From contig JAZNII010000077.1 of NCBI GenBank assembly GCA_045577415.1, positions 1 to 34,422 on the forward strand: DNA of 34,422 nt, given 5' to 3'. This stretch comes from SVTX01 sp045577415. Lineage in GTDB: Bacteria; Bacillota; Clostridia; Oscillospirales; CAG-272. The translations under genes and the position numbers were made by a program. Positions 1 through 7,384 of this stretch are shown here, piece after piece (the stretch's first letter is position 1; each line of letters starts with the position of its first letter). The notes under the pieces are model-generated. The model had not been told where the DNA came from. It did not search any database and saw only the letters and a list, made by a program, of their open reading frames with translations.

Positions 1-2
1 TT

Positions 3-3000
3 GTAGGAATCGAGATCGAGAGCTTTGCAAACGAGGTTCTCATTAACGACGAATACAACAAGAATAGCGTAACAGTAATCGCAACCTACGGAAACGGAAC
101 AACCAAGACTATTTCCGCAAGCGATCTCACCATTGAAATCGCAACGGGCGTTGCAGGTAACACAACTCTTACCGTTACCTACGAGGGCAAGACCGATACC
201 GCAACCGTTAAGGTTTGCACTATCACATCTCTCTATATATCGGGCGTTGCAAATTCTATACCGTCCGGTAAGTTGATTGATATCTCCGGAATGAAGGTGT
301 ACGGTGTATATAATGACACCAATCAAACCACCGTTGAATTGAAAGAGGGCTTTACTACCAATATCGACGAGCTCAACGCAGGTGCTAACGGCACACAAAA
401 ACGTGTTCTCGTAGTTACATACGAAAACGGCGCGCAAGGCACGTTTGAAATTTCTGTTACTGCTCCCGAGTTTACCGCCGTTGAGATCGTGGTTTGGGAT
501 AAGACCATCGGCATTGGCGGAACCTACGACAAGAACAGCGTTGTTATAAAGGGACGCTACGAAAACGGCACGTATTCGCACGTTTTGAGTGACTTTACCG
601 TTAGCGACATAGACACAAGCGCTATTGGCAAGCAAACTCTTACCGTTACATATACCTATGGCGGCATCACCAAGAGCGCCAGCGTTGAGGTTGAGGTCGT
701 TGGCATCGAGAGCATGGTTGTCAGCGGAATCCCCACCACTGTTAATAAGAACGGCGCGCTTGTCACAGACGGTGTTACCGTAACCGTAACGTTTAAGGAC
801 GGTTCTACCCGCGTCGTTGGCAAGAATGACGGTGTAACCGTTTCTGCGGCTGACACAACAAGCGGCGGAAACAAGCAGCTTACAGTATCCTATATGGGCG
901 CAGAAGCTAAGTTTGATTACACCGTAGATGAAGTTGTAAAGATTGAAATATTCAGCGGACTCCCCTACGTTATCCGTACCGGATACGCTATCGACTATTC
1001 CAACCTTCAGATAAAGATCACCTATGCAAGCGGTAAAGAGGAGATCGTAGCAGTCACCTCTCTTTCCGGTGTTACCTATACCGGCACCGAGCTCGGCGCG
1101 GATACCTTCACCGTGACTTACGCAGGTCAAAGCGCAAGCAGAAAGCTCATTGTAGCAGCTCTTTATCAGGTACACGCTTATAACGGCACTATCCCCGGTT
1201 CTATTCTTGCAGGAAACCAGCTTTCCTATGCAGATTTCAGAATTACTCTCGTTTACAGATATACCGTAGACGGAGTAGAGAAGGAAGACATCATACTTAT
1301 TAAGCTGGATGATCCTGCCCTCCTTTGGAACAATAACGACAATTATATTCCCGCTTCGTATCTCACTCTTGATACAAGTAAAGCAGGTGAACTCGTTGTA
1401 CAGTTCATTTACTTGCCTACCGGAGGCACGGATGCAGACTTTAACGATGTTGGTATCCCGCTCTACCAGGCACAGGCAAAGATTATCGTAATAGACGTTG
1501 ATAAAATAGAGATAGAGCCCGGTAGTGTGCCCTCCAATGTAAAGCTTAATGATGAATACGATGTTTCCGGAATCATAGTAAAGGTTACGTATACCGATGG
1601 ATCTTACGAGTACGTATCTCTCTCTGAACTTACCAGTGTTTCTACACTTGATACCTCTGTGCAAGGCGAGAAGACATTGACTGTTACGTATACAGGCCCC
1701 AATGGAGAACACACTGCAACCTACACTGTAAACGTTGTAGATACAGGTGCCAGCGTTAACGGAATCATCTTCGGCGCTATGCTCCCCGATACTCTTATCG
1801 CTCGCGATACCTATAAGAATAACTTTAAGGATACCGACAACATTTATGTAGTCGGTAACAACAACCCCTACATTCTCTATCTTAACGTAGCGGTTCTTGA
1901 CGATAACAACAAGCTCGTTGAAGTAAACGGTAAGGACTATGCTACCCAGGTTGATATCTATGAGATCATAAATGGTGTAGTTTCAAAAACTCCTCTTACG
2001 GGTGCTGATCGTGATGCAGTGGTAGCATTTAATGGTACAAATCACACCTATCAGTTCACTGCTGCGGCAGCTAATAGAGAATTTAGACTTGTAATTGCTC
2101 CCGAGGCGGCTCCTCACTGTAAAGCAGAACCCCACGATATCCGAGTCGTAGACGGTTACAACATTTACGATGAGATTGAGCTTAACCTTATCACAAACGA
2201 CTATGGCCCAAGCACAACGGAAAAACTGAACGAGGATATTTCTTCTGCCGATCGTCCTGAACAGGGTGGTGTTGTCAGGGATTTCCTTCAGGCAAACGGA
2301 ATTACTACGGACCCCAATTCTATCAATGCAATCATTTTGCACAGAAATATGACCATTGAGGTTGAAGACCTTCCTTCCCAGTACTTCCACACCTATACCA
2401 AAGATGGAGTAACAAAGACCGAGCTTATAGACAAATTGGAGGTGTTCCAGCGCTTGGTCGCTTCCGATAATCCCTTCACGATCTACGGCAACTATTATAG
2501 CATCTTCTCCTATAATCTTCCTTGCGTAGTTCCCAAGAACGTATGGAACAATATAGACGAATATTCCAACTCTGCGCTCTTTAGCTTCAGACTTGATGTA
2601 CGCGATTATTGGAATTTGAGCGGTCAGGATGTCAATAATGTTGATTGGCCCAATGACAAACAGATAGCTAACGTTCAGGATGTCGCGTTCAGAGATAACG
2701 ACCCCAACAGCAACGACCAGTCTGCCAGTGAAAGACATATGAGAGGCTTGACCTGCTTGGCAAATAAGGGTCTTACCGTCAACGTTACTAACGTTAATAT
2801 TGACGCATTCGTTGTTTCTATGCGTCCGGAGGGCAGCAACTGCACCATTAACCTTGACCAGGTTAAGTTCTACAACGCATGGCAGGGCCACATTTTCGTA
2901 TGGAACGACAACGGAATGCAGAATGACCAGTGGCTTGGAAAAGACAAGCCCGGCGAAGATGCTCCTACTTGGAACGGTATCTTTGGTACAAGAATTAATA

Positions 3001-3662
3001 TTGTAGATTCCTTGCTTGCAAAGTGTGGCGGTCCCGTTATCCTTGCTCAGTCCAACAGAGCCTCTGCTGCCGGCAACAACGAGATGAGTGTTGACGTTGT
3101 GGTAGACGATAAGTCTGAGCTTTACTCATACGTAACAGGTCAGGAGGCTTGGTTCGTAGCAGTTAACCAGACTCCTATGGCGGCACAGATAGCTGCTCTT
3201 AACGAGTTGGTTAAGGGTACAGCAGCTGCCCAGGGTATCAACGCATCCTACATCAGCGATCAGAAGATCCAGGGTGTAAAAACCATGAACATGGTTATGG
3301 TAGTTATGGGTGTAGGAGTTACTCCCGGTGAGCAGTACAGCGGATCCTTTACTAAGGGCGGCGAGGTCAAGATGCAGATGATCAAGGATGCAAGTAAGGT
3401 TAAGCCTGCTCTTGGTACACTGCCTTGGTACTATGACACATATATGTCGATACCTGCGATCAGTCAGGCTCCTATATTCACCACCTCTGCGGGCGGTCAC
3501 TTCTTTGCTGACCCCTACGGAGCACAGCCCGGATCCTACACCATTAACTTCTTGGGTGGATCGACCTCGCCTGAATTTGCTTCCGGTAATTGCTTCAAGG
3601 GTGACTACATCACGATGCATATGTACGGCATGGGTATCATGTTGGAGTACTACAACGACTAA
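3..3662 (+). CDS. Secreted multi-Ig-like-domain surface protein, 5'-truncated by the window
   Basis: The frame is open from base 3 to the TAA at 3660-3662 (1219 residues visible). There is no start inside the window: an internal TTG at 273 is not credible because homologous repeat sequence continues upstream of it. Seven Ig-like repeats of about 75-110 residues fill roughly bases 3-1740. Each has a rising strand of the type V-x-Y-x-(D/N)-G-(S/T) and ends in LTVTY-like strands followed by TATVKV-like strands, the pattern of bacterial Ig-like group 3 domains used as stalks by surface proteins. Bases 1741-3662 encode about 640 residues I do not recognise, rich in Asn, Asp and aromatic residues and possibly a beta-helix or binding head. 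No sorting motif or C-terminal membrane helix is present (the end is MLEYYND), so anchoring must be elsewhere or the protein is released. The signal peptide would lie upstream. The Ig-like call is firm; the ligand is unknown. Confidence 0.85.
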   Translation, partial: VGIEIESFANEVLINDEYNKNSVTVIATYGNGTTKTISASDLTIEIATGVAGNTTLTVTYEGKTDTATVKVCTITSLYISGVANSIPSGKLIDISGMKVYGVYNDTNQTTVELKEGFTTNIDELNAGANGTQKRVLVVTYENGAQGTFEISVTAPEFTAVEIVVWDKTIGIGGTYDKNSVVIKGRYENGTYSHVLSDFTVSDIDTSAIGKQTLTVTYTYGGITKSASVEVEVVGIESMVVSGIPTTVNKNGALVTDGVTVTVTFKDGSTRVVGKNDGVTVSAADTTSGGNKQLTVSYMGAEAKFDYTVDEVVKIEIFSGLPYVIRTGYAIDYSNLQIKITYASGKEEIVAVTSLSGVTYTGTELGADTFTVTYAGQSASRKLIVAALYQVHAYNGTIPGSILAGNQLSYADFRITLVYRYTVDGVEKEDIILIKLDDPALLWNNNDNYIPASYLTLDTSKAGELVVQFIYLPTGGTDADFNDVGIPLYQAQAKIIVIDVDKIEIEPGSVPSNVKLNDEYDVSGIIVKVTYTDGSYEYVSLSELTSVSTLDTSVQGEKTLTVTYTGPNGEHTATYTVNVVDTGASVNGIIFGAMLPDTLIARDTYKNNFKDTDNIYVVGNNNPYILYLNVAVLDDNNKLVEVNGKDYATQVDIYEIINGVVSKTPLTGADRDAVVAFNGTNHTYQFTAAAANREFRLVIAPEAAPHCKAEPHDIRVVDGYNIYDEIELNLITNDYGPSTTEKLNEDISSADRPEQGGVVRDFLQANGITTDPNSINAIILHRNMTIEVEDLPSQYFHTYTKDGVTKTELIDKLEVFQRLVASDNPFTIYGNYYSIFSYNLPCVVPKNVWNNIDEYSNSALFSFRLDVRDYWNLSGQDVNNVDWPNDKQIANVQDVAFRDNDPNSNDQSASERHMRGLTCLANKGLTVNVTNVNIDAFVVSMRPEGSNCTINLDQVKFYNAWQGHIFVWNDNGMQNDQWLGKDKPGEDAPTWNGIFGTRINIVDSLLAKCGGPVILAQSNRASAAGNNEMSVDVVVDDKSELYSYVTGQEAWFVAVNQTPMAAQIAALNELVKGTAAAQGINASYISDQKIQGVKTMNMVMVVMGVGVTPGEQYSGSFTKGGEVKMQMIKDASKVKPALGTLPWYYDTYMSIPAISQAPIFTTSAGGHFFADPYGAQPGSYTINFLGGSTSPEFASGNCFKGDYITMHMYGMGIMLEYYND

Positions 3663-3743
3663 TACGGATAGAGAAGGGAATTTCAATAAAATTTCTTTCT
3701 CGAGGCCTAAAATTTAAAATGCGGCGTTAAGTCGCAAATCCGA

Positions 3744-3775
3744 GAGGGCAGACCGTTTACGGTCTGCCCTCTTTG
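3744..3775 (+). terminator. Intrinsic terminator after the Ig-like protein gene
   Basis: Perfect 12-bp inverted repeat: GAGGGCAGACCG (3744-3755), loop TTTA, CGGTCTGCCCTC (3760-3771), followed by only a short T run. It lies 82 bases after the stop codon at 3662. The weak T tract makes efficiency uncertain, but position and stem strength fit a terminator. Confidence 0.75.
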
Positions 3776-3804
3776 GAGAATAATAAAAAAGAGCAAGCCT
3801 TGGC

Positions 3805-3852
3805 CTACGTGCCGCTTGATAGCTGATACACACTTGATGATGTTTTTGCCAT
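3805..3852 (-). pseudogene. Possible 5' remnant of a phage-type (tyrosine) integrase gene
   Basis: On the minus strand an AAGGAGG ribosome binding site lies 5 bases before an ATG at 3852. It opens MAKTSSSVYQLSSGT and then meets a TAG at 3805-3807. The beginning resembles the N-terminal arm-binding segment of Tn916/phage-type tyrosine recombinases (a short lead, then V-Y-Q-L-x-x-G-x-W). The TAG stands where a TGG (Trp) would be expected. Past the stop the frame soon loses any resemblance, so nothing of the catalytic domain remains here. This rests on a very short match plus a good ribosome binding site. It may equally be a chance reading frame. Confidence 0.25.
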
Positions 3853-4121
3853 ACTGTCCTCCTTATTGGAAATGTATTGGAGATCTATACTTTTCAATAG
3901 CTATACCACGAAACAGCAGATCTCACAAGATCATGCACCGCAAAGCTTTCACCAAGCTCTCCCACCTCGAAGCCCAAGAAAAGCACGCGACGAAGCAAGA
4001 CACGGCAGAGCATTCGAGGGACTTCTGAAGCGTTACTTCGGTTGATTCTGAAAGGCTTGTAACATAAAGCAAATTCATAGAGGAGCAGACTTCTCTCTGC
4101 ATTCTTAGCGGAGAAAACACG
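3853..4121. other. Intergenic stretch with no recognisable gene
   Basis: Reading frames exist on both strands (for example a plus-strand one at 3816-4028), but none has a ribosome binding site with family-like sequence behind it. The minus-strand reading through 3923-4060 is rich in Cys, Arg and Ser without domain-like order. It could be a decayed flank of a mobile element, given the possible recombinase start next to it. I see no promoter or RNA gene. Confidence 0.4.
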
Positions 4122-4158
4122 AACACCACCAAGGATTTTTCTTTGGTGGTGTTTTTTG
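4122..4158 (+). terminator. Intrinsic terminator-like hairpin
   Basis: AACACCACCAA (4122-4132) pairs with TTGGTGGTGTT (4143-4153). Two further inner pairs (G-C and a G-U) are possible, and a run of T follows (4152-4157). It has the full shape of a rho-independent terminator, yet no gene is visible directly upstream on the plus strand, so it may be left over from a lost gene. Confidence 0.6.
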
Positions 4159-4175
4159 TTGAGACGGGCTTACAT

Positions 4176-4228
4176 AAAGGCTCCCTCCGGGAGGGAGCTG
4201 GCGCCGTAGGCGACTGAGGGAGAGCGCG
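4176..4228. repeat. GC-rich palindromic intergenic repeat, part 1
   Basis: GCTCCCTC (4180-4187), loop CGG, GAGGGAGC (4191-4198) form a perfect hairpin. GGCGCC follows, and a second GAGGGAG (4216-4222) can pair alternatively with the first arm. This layout matches a short non-coding repeat that I recall being scattered between genes in gut Clostridia genomes. It codes for nothing convincing. Copy number cannot be judged from one window. Confidence 0.65.
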
Positions 4229-4258
4229 TAACAATAAAATCCGTGCAAACTGAAAGTC

Positions 4259-4326
4259 ACGCGTGCTCCTTCCACCACTTCGTGGTCCCCCTTCCTCCCG
4301 GAGGAAGGCTTTCGTGCGCTGTTCCT
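4259..4326. repeat. GC-rich palindromic intergenic repeat, part 2
   Basis: Two perfect hairpins in a row: ACCAC (4274-4278), TTC, GTGGT (4282-4286), then CCTTCCTC (4290-4297), CCG, GAGGAAGG (4301-4308). The CTCC-loop-GGAG architecture mirrors part 1, and about 30 AT-richer bases separate the two. They are probably two ends or modules of one composite repeat. Confidence 0.6.
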
Positions 4327-4330
4327 CTGC

Positions 4331-4470
4331 AAATAGTGGGTTCGGGCTTCTGCCCGATTCTGTCCCAGCGTGAGCGCAGGGACGGTGCGAGACGGGCGCC
4401 GCCATTTGGCGGTGGACGTCCACGCGCTATGCTTGCCCCAGACGCAAGCGTCGGGAAAGCAGAAAATGCA
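4331..4470. repeat. Cluster of short hairpins in intergenic DNA
   Basis: Consecutive small inverted repeats include TCGGGC-TTCT-GCCCGA (4342-4357), GTCCC...GGGAC around 4362-4383 and GACGC-AA-GCGTC around 4441-4452. The GC-rich composition stops sharply at about 4465, where AT-rich promoter DNA begins. This is probably a further module of the same interspersed repeat and not a gene. Confidence 0.4.
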
Positions 4471-4472
4471 AC

Positions 4473-4501
4473 TTGATATATTTAAGTTTTTGTGCTATAA
4501 T
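4473..4501 (+). promoter_or_regulatory. Sigma-70/SigA-type promoter of the XRE regulator
   Basis: TTGATA (4473-4478), 17-base spacer, perfect TATAAT (4496-4501). Transcription would begin near 4508, giving a leader of about 115 bases before the ATG at 4623. A second TATAAT at 4573-4578 lacks a good -35 box. Confidence 0.7.
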
Positions 4502-4586
4502 ATCTTTGAAAATCAAAGCAAAACTATACTTTGCCTCAACAAACACTTCGTGGAATATTTTTTTAAATCTGATATAATAAAATCAC

Positions 4587-4598
4587 AAAAGCGCTTTT
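4587..4598. promoter_or_regulatory. Perfect palindrome AAAAGCGCTTTT, candidate operator
   Basis: A 12-base perfect palindrome between the second -10-like box and the ribosome binding site of an XRE-type regulator gene. Such regulators often bind short palindromes in their own promoter region, so autoregulation is plausible. No second copy was noticed nearby. Confidence 0.35.
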
Positions 4599-4622
4599 GA
4601 ATACTTTTTGGAGGACAATATT

Positions 4623-5714
4623 ATGTCTATTGGTTCAACCATAAAACGCCTGCGTCGCGAGAAGGATATTACGCAGGAACAGCTTGCAGAGTATCTGGGG
4701 ATCACTTCGCGTGCGATTTCTCAATGGGAATGCGATAGGACCGCCCCAGACATTTCCCAACTCCCCGCACTCTGTCATATTTTCGATGTTTCGTCAGATG
4801 TTTTGCTCGGAATCGATATCGAGAAGAACAATGAGGAAATAAAAAAATATTTAACCGAAGCAGCCGAGTTGGGTTACCAAGGAAAAGGTTCAGAGCGTAC
4901 TGCGATTCTCCGTGAAGCGAACAGAAAATTTCCACGTGATTACAAGATTATGGAACGTCTTGCCGATTCGTTGGTGTGTGAATATTCTCGAAAAGGCATC
5001 AAAGAATATGACGAGGTGTTTGATCTTTGCAATCGAATCCTTGCGGAGTGCACCGATAGTGCGATTCGATATGAGGCAATCGACACGCTTGGAACCGCTT
5101 ATGGATATGCAGGCAAAAAGGATGAGATGTTAGAGCTTGCCGAGGAAATGCCGCGCACCCATTTTTCGTATGAAAACTTTATGATGTATCGTTGGAAAGG
5201 TGATGCGGATTTTGAGAAAAGGCAATCGTATATCTCGTATTTGATCTGTCAGTTGATTTCGGTTATTGGTTGTGCGTGCGGTCATCGTCACGACAACGAT
5301 AAAATGATTTACTCAACAGAAGAAAGAATTAAGTTGCATAAACTTCAAGTAGACTTGCTTGAAATTCTGTTCCCTGATAGAGACTATCAGTATTTAGCAC
5401 AAGAGGGAGAGATTGCGTGCAGCCATATAGCAATTGTGCTTATTCGAAACAATGATTTGGAAAATGCGTGGAAATGGTTAGAAAAATCTGCGGATTTCGC
5501 AATCAATATGGACACCTATGATTTTAATGCAGTCCATACTTCACCTGTTCTGCGCGGTTATTCCGATGGCGGTTGGATCATGGAATCTGAGGGCAACCGT
5601 TCACAATCTATGCTTAACTGGTTGACAACTGATGATGAAACGGCTGTTTTGCGCTCCGATGCCCGTTATAAAGTGCTTGTTGATCGATTGAAGAAAGTTG
5701 CAAAAAAGCCGTAA
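4623..5714 (+). CDS. XRE-family helix-turn-helix transcriptional regulator
   Basis: 363 residues. Residues about 5-60 are a classical Cro/C1-type HTH: IKRLRREKDITQEQLAEYLG, then ITSRAISQWE and the typical PDISQLPALCHIFDVSSDVLLGI ending split across the domain edge. The remaining 300 residues are helical and TPR-like (repeated aromatic/Leu/Ala helices, such as the ALE- and ERLADSL-type segments), probably a sensing or dimerisation module; no enzyme motif is visible. The start is placed at ATG 4623 because GGAGG (4610-4614) sits 8 bases before it; the TTG at 4608 overlaps that ribosome binding site. It stands alone with its own promoter and terminator. DNA binding is firm; its target is unknown. 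Confidence 0.9.
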   Translation: MSIGSTIKRLRREKDITQEQLAEYLGITSRAISQWECDRTAPDISQLPALCHIFDVSSDVLLGIDIEKNNEEIKKYLTEAAELGYQGKGSERTAILREANRKFPRDYKIMERLADSLVCEYSRKGIKEYDEVFDLCNRILAECTDSAIRYEAIDTLGTAYGYAGKKDEMLELAEEMPRTHFSYENFMMYRWKGDADFEKRQSYISYLICQLISVIGCACGHRHDNDKMIYSTEERIKLHKLQVDLLEILFPDRDYQYLAQEGEIACSHIAIVLIRNNDLENAWKWLEKSADFAINMDTYDFNAVHTSPVLRGYSDGGWIMESEGNRSQSMLNWLTTDDETAVLRSDARYKVLVDRLKKVAKKP

Positions 5715-5719
5715 TCCTC

Positions 5720-5751
5720 GCCCCGCCTCGCGCGGGGCTTTTCTTTGTTTT
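5720..5751 (+). terminator. Intrinsic terminator of the XRE regulator gene
   Basis: GCCCCGC (5720-5726), loop CTCGC, GCGGGGC (5732-5738), then TTTTCTTTGTTTT. It starts 6 bases after the stop codon, so it is an ordinary terminator. Confidence 0.88.
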
Positions 5752-5757
5752 GGCATA

Positions 5758-5788
5758 TCAAAAAGCCACCACGAAAATCGTGGTGGCT
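5758..5788 (-). terminator. Perfect hairpin with T tract on the minus strand
   Basis: AGCCACCACGA (5764-5774), loop AAA, TCGTGGTGGCT (5778-5788), 11 bp without mismatch. The run of A at 5760-5764 gives a T tract when read on the minus strand, so it would stop transcription entering the XRE gene from the right. No minus-strand gene lies upstream of it in the window. Confidence 0.5.
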
Positions 5789-5811
5789 AATTTCATTTTG
5801 CCGCTAATTTT

Positions 5812-5840
5812 GCAGACGCTTCGGTCTGCTCTTCTTTTTT
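5812..5840 (+). terminator. Terminator-like hairpin
   Basis: GCAGAC (5812-5817), GCTTCG loop, GTCTGC (5824-5829), then TCTTCTTTTTT. A compact rho-independent terminator on the plus strand, about 100 bases after the XRE gene. It insulates the downstream regulator from read-through. Confidence 0.7.
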
Positions 5841-5878
5841 GCGTCTTTTCAGTTCAATCTCCGGTCAAACTATGTTAA

Positions 5879-5901
5879 GTTTTTGAAAAAGTCTCAAAAA
5901 C
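5879..5901. promoter_or_regulatory. Inverted repeat ahead of a small frame
   Basis: GTTTTTGA (5879-5886) and TCAAAAAC (5894-5901) form an 8-bp inverted repeat with a 7-base gap. It ends directly before GGAGG at 5902-5906. It could be an operator or an RNA hairpin affecting that ribosome binding site; this is inference from position only. Confidence 0.3.
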
Positions 5902-5913
5902 GGAGGATAGAAA

Positions 5914-5988
5914 ATGGTAATTTTTATAGATAAATTGTTCAGACGGATTGACAAGGTCAAAAAAATGTTGTATAATATATTTCGTTAA
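5914..5988 (+). CDS. Possible 24-residue basic peptide
   Basis: ATG at 5914 has GGAGG (5902-5906) 7 bases upstream and reads to TAA at 5986-5988. The peptide is short, basic and amphipathic: it begins MVIFIDKLFRRIDKV and ends in LYNIFR. The promoter of the next gene (5948-5976) lies inside it, so it would be translated only from a transcript starting upstream, and no clear upstream promoter is seen. It may be a chance frame; the ribosome binding site is the only support. Confidence 0.25.
   Translation: MVIFIDKLFRRIDKVKKMLYNIFR
5948..5976 (+). promoter_or_regulatory. Perfect consensus promoter of the dual-HTH regulator
   Basis: TTGACA (5948-5953), 17-base spacer, TATAAT (5971-5976): both boxes are exact consensus. 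Transcription should begin near 5983, about 73 bases before the ATG at 6056. Confidence 0.85.
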
Positions 5989-6024
5989 GACGAGCAATAA
6001 TTAATCGTTTTGACGAACAATTAA
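5986..6024 (+). promoter_or_regulatory. Direct repeat in the leader, candidate regulator site
   Basis: GACGAGCAATAATTAA (from 5989) recurs as GACGAACAATTAA (from 6012), spaced 23 bases, roughly two helical turns. It lies just downstream of the transcription start of a DNA-binding regulator, a fitting place for an autoregulatory operator. No factor can be assigned. Confidence 0.35.
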
Positions 6025-6055
6025 GACGGTATTTTCGGGAGGGAAAACAATCGAT

Positions 6056-7291
6056 ATGGAGTACTTAAAAATAGACGAGATCGCAAAAAAATGGGGACTC
6101 GGTGTACGTCGTGTGCAACTGCTTTGCGCGGGCGGAAAGATCGAGGGCGCAGTAAGATTCGGACGGGATTGGATGATACCGAAGGATGCGAATAAGCCTG
6201 TAGACGGCAGGACCAAGGCGGGTCGAACTCTTATAAATGCGGATATGCCTCTCCCTCGCAAAACGCCGTTCCTTTATATGACCGACTTGTATCAAACACC
6301 CGGAACTGCCGATAGCGTGGGCGAGAGCCTTTCAGGTAATCACGAGGCGCAGGTGCTTTTTGAGGCTGAGGTGGCATATTCCCGCGGCAATATAGATAAG
6401 GTGTACGAGAGCGCGAATTATTTGCTCGGAAAGCACTCGGGATTCTATGCCGTTCTCTCGGCAGGTATGCTGCTTGCTATGTGCGCAATATGGAAGGGCG
6501 ACATCAATATGTGGCGCAGAGCCAAGATTCATATTGCCGAAGCGCCTGCAAAAAACGACTACGACCGAGATGCGATGCAGCTTGCGATAAGCGCTGTAGA
6601 TATTATGCTTTATAGCGTTCAAAGCTTTCCGGAATGGTTCAAGATCGGTTGCTTTGAGCCGTTACATAAGGATGCTTACCCGGCGGCAAAGGTTTATTAC
6701 GCTAAATATTTATACGCCGTGGCCTACGCCGTTGCAACGGGCGCGGTGAAGCTCCCCGGCGCTGAAGGACTTTATGTTATGTCCTCTGTTCCTTATACTC
6801 TTGAGCCGATGATCTGTTGGGCTAACGAAAAGAATACGGTTATGTCCGAGATATATTTGCGACTCACCTGCGCCGCTGTTTATCATAATAGCGGCAATGA
6901 TACAGAGGCGATCAGACAAATCGACAGAGCCTTAAAGCTCGCCCTTCCGGATAAATTTTACGGTGTATTGGCTGAATACTGTCGCGCGCTTGACTCTCTG
7001 ATGGAGAAGCGGTTATCTCTCGTTGATATCGAAGCTTGGAATGAAGTAAAAAAGCTTTATAAGGTCTATAACGAGGGTTGGTCGAAGCTTTCGGGAACGG
7101 TCAGAGGAAAGAGGATCTTGACCACGCTCTCTCAAAAAGAGCGCGAGGTTGCCAAGCTCGCGGCGTTTGGAATGAGCAATCAGGAGATAGCCGATAATCT
7201 GAATTTGTCTGTCCCGATCGTCAAGCAAGCGATACGTATCGTCAGTGAAAAATCCGGACTTTCGAGAGCCGATTTCGCCGCGATCTTATGA
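6056..7291 (+). CDS. Transcriptional regulator with N-terminal excisionase-like HTH and C-terminal LuxR-type HTH
   Basis: 411 residues. Residues about 4-45 (YLKIDEIAKKWGLGVRRVQ, then a G-R-x-W-x-I-P-K ending) match the MerR/excisionase-type HTH that reads 'IDEIAKKWGVS.R.V'. Residues about 350-411 contain LSQKEREVAKLAAFGMSNQE followed by IADNLNLSVPIVKQ, a LuxR/GerE-type HTH. The central 300 residues are helical, rich in Ala, Tyr and Leu, TPR-like as in some LuxR-type activators, with no phosphoacceptor receiver signature. GGGAGGG (6037-6043) precedes the ATG by 12 bases. The gene sits directly upstream of the giant surface-protein operon in the same direction, so it is a plausible regulator of it, though a terminator-like hairpin lies between. 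Two DNA-binding domains in one chain is unusual but seen in gut Clostridia. Confidence 0.85.
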   Translation: MEYLKIDEIAKKWGLGVRRVQLLCAGGKIEGAVRFGRDWMIPKDANKPVDGRTKAGRTLINADMPLPRKTPFLYMTDLYQTPGTADSVGESLSGNHEAQVLFEAEVAYSRGNIDKVYESANYLLGKHSGFYAVLSAGMLLAMCAIWKGDINMWRRAKIHIAEAPAKNDYDRDAMQLAISAVDIMLYSVQSFPEWFKIGCFEPLHKDAYPAAKVYYAKYLYAVAYAVATGAVKLPGAEGLYVMSSVPYTLEPMICWANEKNTVMSEIYLRLTCAAVYHNSGNDTEAIRQIDRALKLALPDKFYGVLAEYCRALDSLMEKRLSLVDIEAWNEVKKLYKVYNEGWSKLSGTVRGKRILTTLSQKEREVAKLAAFGMSNQEIADNLNLSVPIVKQAIRIVSEKSGLSRADFAAIL

Positions 7292-7331
7292 TTTTATATA
7301 TCCAAAACACCCCCAAAAAGATATATAAGAT
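7291..7331. promoter_or_regulatory. Long AT-rich hairpin with C-rich loop
   Basis: TTATATATC (7294-7302) pairs with GATATATAA (7320-7328), and the stem can be extended to 12 bp with one G-U pair. The loop carries five consecutive C. It overlaps the stop codon of the regulator gene. There is no T tract, so it is not a standard terminator. It may stabilise the 3' end or serve as a regulatory RNA element. Confidence 0.3.
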
Positions 7332-7384
7332 TTCGAAAAACAGTGCCTAAAAAAGTTGTTTTGGGTAGTACCGCGAACAAAAAT

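Noticed and set aside
1983..2891. Minus-strand reading frame of 302 codons opposite the Ig-like protein gene
   Set aside because: No translation signals or recognisable motif; it mirrors the composition of the real plus-strand gene.
3816..4028. Plus-strand reading frame of 70 codons in the intergenic region
   Set aside because: No ribosome binding site, no domain-like sequence, and it crosses the minus-strand recombinase-like start.
3923..4600. Several short frames on both strands across the palindromic repeats
   Set aside because: They are made by GC-rich hairpin DNA, with Arg/Pro/Ser-rich products and no start signals.
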